A stretch of DNA of 15,000 bases from Glandiceps talaboti (Eukaryota; Hemichordata; Enteropneusta; Spengelidae), in NCBI RefSeq assembly GCF_964340395.1, contig NC_135557.1, positions 23,318,725 through 23,333,724 on the forward strand, given 5' to 3'. Position 1 is the first letter of the stretch. Each line of letters begins with the position of its first letter. The notes below the pieces were generated by a model. That model had not been told where the DNA came from, did not search any database, and was given only the letters and a program-made list of their open reading frames with translations. Shown in pieces: positions 8,433 to 15,000 of this stretch. The position numbers and the translations under genes were made by a program.

Positions 8433-8634
8433 TGTACTATTTTCAAATACCGGCCGATGTTTTCTTTATTCGAAAAATGTGGAGCAGATTCCCGAAATAC
8501 AAGACGTCACGGACGCTAACGGACGAAATGCACAGACTCGGGGATACGACATGACACCTGTTGAGGAAGCAGATAGTAACACTAAGTCTTCTGATCAAGA
8601 ACAATTAGAAATCAAGGTATTGCAAATGGACTGA
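8433..8634 (+). CDS. Candidate exon, possible cytoplasmic tail (unrecognised)
   Basis: This is an open frame of ordinary, non-repetitive composition, rich in polar and acidic residues. It includes VEQIPEIQDVTDANGR and RGYDMTPVEEADSN and ends with a TGA at 8632-8634. The frame opens further left, but the nearest start-like codon is TTG at 8416, so it is not a complete gene. It could be a terminal exon encoding a receptor tail; YDMTP would be a possible phosphotyrosine site. Alternatively it could be an N-terminal cytosolic exon that splices at AAG|GTATTG (8616/8617) to the hydrophobic sequence at 8693. A possible internal acceptor is GGAGCAG just before ATTCCCGAA (about 8490). There is no similarity to a family I can name, and it may be chance. 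Confidence 0.3.
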
Positions 8635-8692
8635 AAGTCGGTCCTCAATAGATGTTTCCATTTAAAGGGGAAATACAATTTTAAACTTTCAG

Positions 8693-8814
8693 TTTGTTTT
8701 TGTGTTGGTACTGCTGTCATCGCTGTTGTTATTTTGCTAGGCTATTTAGGCTGTGATCCTGATGACGGGTGTACATGTGAAACTGTTTCTCTTATAGCGT
8801 ATTACTTTCTGTGA
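8693..8814 (+). CDS. Candidate transmembrane exon (low confidence)
   Basis: A pyrimidine-rich acceptor-like site (AAACTTTCAG, AG at 8691-8692) is followed by sequence that is hydrophobic in two frames. Frame 1 gives FVFVLVLLSSLLLFC then TAG at 8738-8740, and is in phase with the proposed donor at 8616. Frame 2, from 8695, gives CVGTAVIAVVILLGYLGC then CDPDDGCTCETVS to a TGA at 8812-8814. It looks more like a real membrane segment with a Cys-containing outer region, but it is out of phase with that donor. The intron would be only 76 bp. The two readings conflict, so this is only a candidate. Confidence 0.2.
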
Positions 8815-9309
8815 CTATGATATACTCCTTTAAAAATATGACATACTCCTTTAAAAATAGATAGTGTATCTCCTTCATTTGTCAGTAGTTGAAGAATGGG
8901 CAAGGTTACGTAATAATGTATGCCTAACAACCTTATTCAGTGAGGATCAAACTGGACAAAAGAAGAGTCACCCTGACAGAGTATCAATCATTTGTTGAGT
9001 AATAGGAAGAGAATGTATGTGTATGAATAGATTATTTGAGAACAACCAACCAACCATTGCCAAGCGATTTGAAATTTCATTTATCATCCTAGTAGTATTT
9101 GAATGGTGGTCCTACAGGAATGTCCATATCAAGCAAAAGCGACATAACTAACTAGCTGGTCTACTTATAAACATAGTTCATAGTTTGCAACACAATTTGT
9201 ACTTATCTTCGGTACACAGATTGCACTTGTTTCTCAAATCTAGTAGAACAACGAATAAAAGACCAACATACATACATTACCAAACATAATATTATTGTAT
9301 TTAACATTT
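8815..9309. other. No gene; contains a 21 bp tandem duplication
   Basis: Two 21 bp units, ATGA(T/C)ATACTCCTTTAAAAAT, lie head to tail at 8817-8837 and 8838-8858 with one mismatch. The rest shows nothing recognisable. Confidence 0.6.
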
Positions 9310-9591
9310 CATTTATTAGTCAGGCTCATGGACTAGATAAGTCTCAAGTGGGCTATATCCTCACCAGAAAAAAACGCTATCATTTGTTAGTCAGGATCAT
9401 GGACTAGATTAGTCCCTAGTGGTTTATATCAATGGGCCTTACCAGAAACATACTATCATTTATTGTAATCATTTATTGTAGGTACTATTTCATTAGCTAG
9501 TGTATACATTTTAATTGTTTTATGTCATGTTCTCATTGTTCTGGTGAAATAAAGTTCAAATCTATTCAATTCAATTCAATTCAATTCAATG
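9310..9591 (+). mobile_element. Retroposon 3' end, copy 1, with internal duplication
   Basis: The block ends in AATAAAGTTCAAATC (AATAAA at 9548-9553) followed by an (ATTCA)n tail at about 9564-9590. A related block at 10120-10312 ends in AATAAAGTTCAACTC, so this is a repeat family in the plus orientation. Inside copy 1 a unit beginning CATTTRTTAGTCAGG and including ATGGACTAGAT is present twice in tandem (9310-9380 and 9381-9456). Copy 2 shows only one. No coding sequence remains. A LINE 3' UTR or a SINE is equally possible. Confidence 0.65.
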
Positions 9592-9900
9592 ACTTAGACG
9601 ATTCATGCACTTAAACATGTGTTTGGCAGATTGAAACAATAAGTACGCTTGTCCAGAAGTAAAGTGATTTGCAATCAATTTTGTACCGTTGATACCAAAA
9701 CAGATTAGTTTTGTGTAAAGGAATGCCTGGCTAAATACTCTATAGGCTCGTAACATAGCAACCATCAGTAACTGTAACCAAAAGCGTACTTTATATAGTC
9801 TCAAGAATGTGAATTACTGTTTATCGTTTGTTTCGTCGCTGATAAGTAAGCCAATGCGAGCTTGTATCCCAGCAATAAACACACACAGACGCACACATAA
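9592..9900. other. Sequence between retroposon end and microsatellite
   Basis: No supported gene. A 72-codon minus-strand frame (9586-9804) has no recognisable motif. Confidence 0.45.
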
Positions 9901-10016
9901 TACATACATACATACATACATACATACATACATACATACATACATACATGCATGCATACATCCATCCATCCATCCATCCATCCATCCATCCATCCATCCA
10001 TCCATACATACATACA

Positions 10017-10047
<31 letters not shown>

Positions 10048-10071
10048 TTACATACATACATACACACACAG
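9901..10071. repeat. (TACA)n-(ATCC)n-(TACA)n compound microsatellite
   Basis: About 48 bp of TACA repeats, a TGCATGCA junction, an ATCC array at about 9959-10004, and TACA repeats again, ending in a short CA run. All open frames through it on both strands are repeat translations. Confidence 0.95.
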
Positions 10072-10119
10072 GAGTGCAAAAGTAACGAGTAATACAGTCC
10101 TTATAAAACTAATCAGTTA

Positions 10120-10312
10120 ATTCATTAGTCATAATCATGTGCTACACCCTTCCTTAGGGACTACATCAATGGTACTCACGATAAACATATATTATAATTT
10201 ACTGTAACTATTTATTACAGGTACTACATTATTAGCTATTGTATATATTTAATTGCTTTATGTTATGATCTCATTTTTTTGGCGAAATAAAGTTCAACTC
10301 GAATCAAATTAA
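10120..10312 (+). mobile_element. Retroposon 3' end, copy 2
   Basis: It aligns with 9381-9575 over most of its length. Shared segments include ACATCAATGG, TTATTRYAGGTACTA, ATTAGCTA and GCTTTATGTTATG, and the AATAAAGTTCAA end (AATAAA at 10286-10291). The similarity is around 80% by eye, so these are old, independent copies or an old local duplication. The expected ATTCA-type tail is reduced to GAATCAAATTAAG. Confidence 0.6.
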
Positions 10313-11528
10313 GTACGTTGATATACATATAAACACTGAATGATCGCGTAAGTAAGTCTAGAAAACTAACTTTGGGGAGTACCTTATTGTAAGATATTCT
10401 TTGATCACAATACCTCTATTATAGTTTAATGACGTGTATAGAAACAAAGTACATTCATACTTGTACGTGAAGTAGACGAACACAATATATACAAGACCTG
10501 GTTTCTGAAATGAGATTTTCTCAAAAACTGAGAAGATACTTTAACAACAAACTTTACAGGAAATTAGAAATACTTTGTCACCCTTTTCCGGTATGAATTT
10601 AAGAAAAAAATTAAGTCGCCCATTTAACCATGGAGTGGTTCATTTATCAGGTCTCATCATGAGTACAAAATACCCCGTCATCCATCATTAATAATTTAAG
10701 GGTTGTCGAATTGAACTATTTGACAAATATATTCTCTGGTGCATATATTCAAGCCACCTACAAAATTATATACATGTAGATGTACCGCGTTATTTCACTG
10801 TGTGAATATATTATTGATTATTCAGAATCGACCAGCGACTTGTCCAGCCAAATGAAGATTACGATACAACAGTATCGACACTGACAGCATGACTAATACA
10901 GTATCTCAATTAATAGGAAAAGAAAGCAGTGTCAACTGATGAACAGTTCTGTAATTTTCAGTTTCGATGAATCAGTATATGAGGCAACAGAGATAACAAA
11001 CGTCGGCATGTTGATACGTCTGTGGACTAACTATTTAGGCTGGGGTCTGATTGTACGGTAGGGTGAGGGTGGGGAGAAATTATTTGGGTCATTTTTTCGC
11101 GGCCCACCCCTTCTTCACACTCAACATATTCAATGCACCCCCTGATATGAACACAATACTTTGAGTAACCCCTAACCCCCCCCCCACTCCTGGTTATAAA
11201 GATTTTAATATATATCCCCTCCCCAGTTCCACTTCAGAGATGTGTAGTATGATACATCACATAGAGCTGACACTGGAAATCAATTTCAGATTCCGTACAT
11301 AACAAAGACAGACATATAGGAGCTCTGCAAATGAGATCTAGAATTGGGCTGTACTTGGAAATACTTAGTCAAGGTTTTATATTTCACTCTTAATTATACA
11401 TTATTTATTAGTATACTTTAAACTGTACGTTCATTACATACCTTCATCGTAATCAGCGCTACCTCCAGTTTGGGATTGATTGCCTTCATATTTCTTAGAG
11501 AGGGAGATGCAATCATAAAATATAACAA

Positions 11529-11529
<1 letters not shown>
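10313..11529. other. Non-coding; G-rich and C-run patches
   Basis: No supported gene. Near 11042-11074 the plus strand has four G runs (GGGG, GGG, GGG, GGGG), the first separated by a 15-base loop. A run of ten C lies at about 11176-11185 in a C-rich stretch (11101-11230). This could be an old repeat fragment. Confidence 0.5.
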
Positions 11530-11747
<218 letters not shown>

Positions 11748-13169
11748 GGCGGACGTTGTACAGACAGGGACAGAAACAGTGAGACAGATAGACACAAACA
11801 GAGACAGATTGACCGCACTGCAAAGGGTAGTTTGTCGTGCTGAATTGAAAAAAGTGCTCATTTAATGAACATCAGTTGCCACGGTAATCAAAATAAACAT
11901 ATTATGTGGATTTTTGAAAAATTAGACAAAACACTTTAAAAAATTAACATTTATGAAAAAACGTCATTGCTGTTGGAATGTACGGGTTGGTGATATCTAG
12001 ATCTGTTGTAACAAGGTTTCATGATTTTTGAAATTATTTCTATCAAACTTATGCAATTCTAAAACTCTAAAATCACCACAATAAATTGTAAATAACTAAA
12101 ATACAAGCAGTCCTTGAGTTTTCAATCTACACAACTTGGTTCAGGCTTTCATCAAAAAATCTCACCAGATTTAAACTGAATGCCTCCCGTAAGGGAATCA
12201 CTAATTATGCAAATAACTCATTAAACTAAAAAAAAAGGTAGGTAAAAATGTGTACGCATACATTTGAGTACAAGTTGACATAGGAGACTCGATACTGTAT
12301 ACCATTTGTATATGGGTAGAAATTTAAATCCGACAAAGTTTTGAAGATCGTCTGCTGCTCTCCAACTGACTTTGTATATTGACAACTCGATGTGCTTACA
12401 TGTGTATGTACGTCTTTCTGGGTCCCAAATTCAGACAATAATAGCCACTGGATATCATTCATGTTATTGGCAACGTGTGGCACTCGTGGCAACATCCATT
12501 GTTACAGGAATATTGATGAATTATCCAGAAATTCTCAATCATGAGGCTTGCGAGGTATCCAGTGTGAGAAATGTGGTAACTGTTACACTGTGTTCGCGTG
12601 AGGTGAATGATGTCACTAGAATGTAATACAGTGTAGCTTTTGCATTTTTGTATGTATGCATACGGTACACATATCATAGAAGTGCAATGGACAATGATGA
12701 AAACCAACTCACCAGCTTATAACTTTGCTGACGACGAGGAATAATCATCATTAATTTAAACGAAGTTGCTAAAATCATCGATGACTTAAAAACCGCAAGG
12801 GGTATTGCAAATATTATATTTCCAATATTTCATAGATGAATGTTTAATATGCAGTGTTTTTTCGGAGTGTCTGCTCATCGGCACCTGTTACCAGCACGTT
12901 GTGCAGGTGACATGTCTGAGATTTTTATGACATCAATTTGAGGAATATTTCTATGAAAAATAAGCATGGGTTACCTTTGATAAATAGTTTCCTAAGTACA
13001 CTGAATCCACAGAACTTTAACAATGTCTAAATCACGAGCAAGCGTGAAACTGAGGTGATGTGGTGAAAGGTTATTTATGTGTACTTTCTAGGGAATTGTA
13101 TAACATATACCCATGGCCGAACACACGTATTTGACCTAAAACCTATTGTTCTGTTTCTATTTGTAACAA

Positions 13170-13170
<1 letters not shown>
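11748..13170. other. Non-coding stretch without a supported gene
   Basis: Overlapping short frames on both strands at 12226-12707 share no recognisable domain, and those opposite each other cannot all be real. A CACCTG/CAGGTG inverted pair at 12882-12909 is noted only as a weak hairpin or pair of E-box-like sites. Confidence 0.5.
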
Positions 13171-13233
<63 letters not shown>

Positions 13234-13259
13234 GTTGCTGTTGTTGTTGTTGTTGTTGT
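13171..13259. repeat. (ATT)n-(GTT)n microsatellite
   Basis: About 60 bp of ATT followed by about 25 bp of GTT with one GCT interruption. The Leu-rich frame across it (13079-13264) is an artefact. Confidence 0.97.
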
Positions 13260-13533
13260 CGTAAAGATTCAGTTTGCTTCATTGTACATTAGAGTATGAC
13301 AAGTTGAGAACTACGCGTCTGTTTACATGTAATACAGGTCGACATCAACATGTGTGTTAGTAGGACTATGTTAGATTGTGGCTAGTACCATGCCATGACC
13401 TCGTTTTATACCCCAATATGAATTAGCACTTACGATTTATGTACATTTCACCTGTTTCTATTTCAATCGTGGACAGTGATTGCTTTTATTTTGATACATA
13501 ACATGTATTATTGTCGAAATAAAAAGACACAAT
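13260..13533. other. No recognised feature
   Basis: AT-rich. It contains an AATAAA at about 13519, but no coding sequence was seen that it could serve. Confidence 0.45.
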
Positions 13534-13635
13534 ACTGTACTGATGTTGCAATTCAGTGTTGCCATTGTTGTGTCTACCTGTAAAATTATTGCATCATGGC
13601 AAACACGGGTTCACATAGACACAACACAGTACAGT
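13534..13635. repeat. Nested inverted repeat (foldback)
   Basis: ACTGTACTG at 13534-13542 pairs with CAGTACAGT at 13627-13635. TGTTGTGTCTA at 13566-13576 pairs with TAGACACAACA at 13616-13626. The two right arms are adjacent, while the left arms are separated by a 23-base bulge. The loop is 39 bases. It could be a small foldback element, a hairpin RNA or chance. Confidence 0.6.
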
Positions 13636-13644
13636 CAATACGTC

Positions 13645-13691
13645 AATAAATAAATAAATAAATAAATAAATAAAAAAATAAATAAATAAAA
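13645..13691. repeat. (AATA)n microsatellite
   Basis: AATA repeat interrupted once by a run of A at about 13672. It lies 9 bp after the foldback, so it may be that element's tail. Confidence 0.95.
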
Positions 13692-14794
13692 CAAAAATAA
13701 GACATGCCTAGCCATACTTCTCTTCAACATGTTCAATATTTTTTTTACAACTAATACAACACAAATATAGTCGTAGACGATACACCATGCCACATGTTCA
13801 GTAAATCTTCAGTGCACACATGATGGGTAGTTTTTTGAAAGACAATGAAATTGCTTCGTGTCACTGTGAGGATGGTACTGAAGTGAGTACATAGTTTTCA
13901 AGGTGGCTGGTTATCAGACATAACTAAAAAGCCCAAAGTGTAAAATAATACATCAATTCATAATTATCTGGAAAATATCTGACGATTATGTGGCAAAACA
14001 ATTGAATTATTTAGGATTGTAAAGAAGTTTACAATTGAAGATACGTTTTCTAATAAGTCCAAAATATCACAAGACAAAACATTATTAGTCATAGAGATGC
14101 TACTAATCGGTAATTAAATTACTTAGGATGCTAAGTTCACGTGTTTGAAAGGCGTCAATATATATGAATCTAAGTATTACATACCGTTATTATCACCGGT
14201 AATACAAAATCTAGCGTTGAAATAAGTTTCTCCCCAAATAAATTAAAGGTTCAAGCGATTTTTCCATTTTTTTATTTGATTAATTTTCACAGAACGATCG
14301 AAATAAGTAGTAGAAGTAATAAATTAACGGCATTCTGAATTGTTAATAATGAATACAGCGTGGAACGGTTCTCTTTTGTGTATATAAGTCATCTACTCTG
14401 TTTTAGTACACCACATTTCACTTTAGCTATATTACTTAAGTATTCTGGAATCAGCAATAATTCAACTCAATGTCATCGACCTTTGTCGTTGTTGTTGTTA
14501 ACACCATAACATTAACGTAAATGTTAATATCATTGCTATTGTTTACATCTGTACCATTCATCTACATATTTTACGTTTAAGGTTTTTATTAATTTAATTT
14601 GTTTCTTTGTTTCTTTTAATTTAATTAACAGTTCACATGATCACGATTTTTTTGGTTTATTAAACTAGGTGTAATCCTAAATTAAACTTGTTTCAAATAT
14701 CGTATATGTGACCCTAGCGTTCTACTGTGATACAACTGTTTAATTGGGAATCTGGTAGAATAGAGGTTGCGATGTGAATGATTTAATCATATGC
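13692..14794. other. Non-coding, nothing recognised
   Basis: AT-rich, with no supported open frame or RNA gene. A short GTT run lies near 14486-14500. Confidence 0.5.
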
Positions 14795-14965
14795 TCTTAT
14801 GGCGGCTGCAATTGATTGTAAGCTCCCCAGGGAGCTGTGGAAGTGTAAATGGGTCGTTTTGCATGTTAGAGATCCGAACCAAGGGTAATAATCGTAAAGC
14901 GTTTTTAACAAAGAATGGGAAAAAGCTTTATAAAAATCAACATTATTACATTATTATCAATATAT
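14795..14965 (+). mobile_element. Decayed retroposon end with GCTTTATAAAAATCAAC-type tail
   Basis: It contains the palindromic GCTCCCCAGGGAGC (about 14822-14835), then GTAATAATCGTAAAGCG, and then AAAGCTTTATAAAAATCAAC before ATTATTACATTATTATC. I recall an AAAGCGC...GCGCTATATAAA...(ATT)n ending as common to dispersed repeats in many aquatic animal genomes; this copy looks mutated from it. The family name and 5' limit are uncertain. Confidence 0.5.
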
Positions 14966-15000
14966 AATTATCTAAAATTTCAACACAGAAAAGATAGTAA

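Noticed and set aside
9586-9804. 72-codon minus-strand ORF
   Set aside because: No domain and no splice support; it borders repeats.
9801-10120. Open frames on both strands with IHTY or MYVC repeats
   Set aside because: Tetranucleotide repeat translations without unique sequence.
12226-12707. Three overlapping ORFs on opposite strands
   Set aside because: None has a recognisable motif, at least one begins at a non-ATG codon, and they are mutually exclusive.
13079-13264. Poly-Leu frame resembling a signal peptide or membrane segment
   Set aside because: The Leu run comes entirely from the ATT/GTT microsatellite.

Overview
The window looks like AT-rich nuclear DNA from an invertebrate animal, probably marine. 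The grounds are split Ig-domain exons with GT/AG splice sites, decayed non-LTR retrotransposon ends, and long simple-sequence tracts. No bacterial features such as operons, Shine-Dalgarno sites or dense coding are present. The sequence alone does not settle the phylum. Mollusc, lophotrochozoan, hemichordate and amphioxus-like sources are all possible.

Left part (about 900-5100, minus strand): six intact exons, each encoding one immunoglobulin-like domain. In transcript order they are 5094-4804 (A), 3346-3071 (B), 2675-2409 (C1), 2268-2008 (D1), 1602-1336 (C2) and 1195-935 (D2). Every exon starts after AG, ends before GTAAGT, GTGAGT or GTAAGA, and is phase 1 at both ends, so they join into 541 uninterrupted codons. 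Where exons join, a T plus AT makes Tyr, giving V-Q-Y at three junctions, a familiar inter-domain link in Ig-superfamily receptors. C1-D1 and C2-D2 are two copies of a two-domain cassette, duplicated in tandem with a 1073 bp offset. A broken relative of exon A lies at 3487-3625. No signal peptide, transmembrane segment or cytoplasmic tail exon was recognised on this strand, so the gene probably extends beyond these exons at both ends. A cell-surface or secreted adhesion or immune-type protein is an inference from the domain make-up.

Middle part (5477-6726, plus strand): a 5'-truncated LINE of the CR1/Jockey group. It starts just before the YADD reverse-transcriptase box, keeps an open frame to 6316, and ends with AATAAA and an ATT-repeat tail. 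Other plus-strand retroposon 3' ends occur near 4136-4231, 9310-9591, 10120-10312 and 14795-14965.

Right part (6727-15000): mostly non-coding, with large microsatellites. These are GACA/ATAC (7800-8222), TACA/ATCC (9901-10071), GA about 200 bp long (11530-11747), ATT/GTT (13171-13259) and AATA (13645-13691). One weak candidate exon (8433-8634, plus) is followed by a hydrophobic stretch (8693-8814) and may be part of a membrane-protein gene. Nothing else in this part could be supported as a gene.
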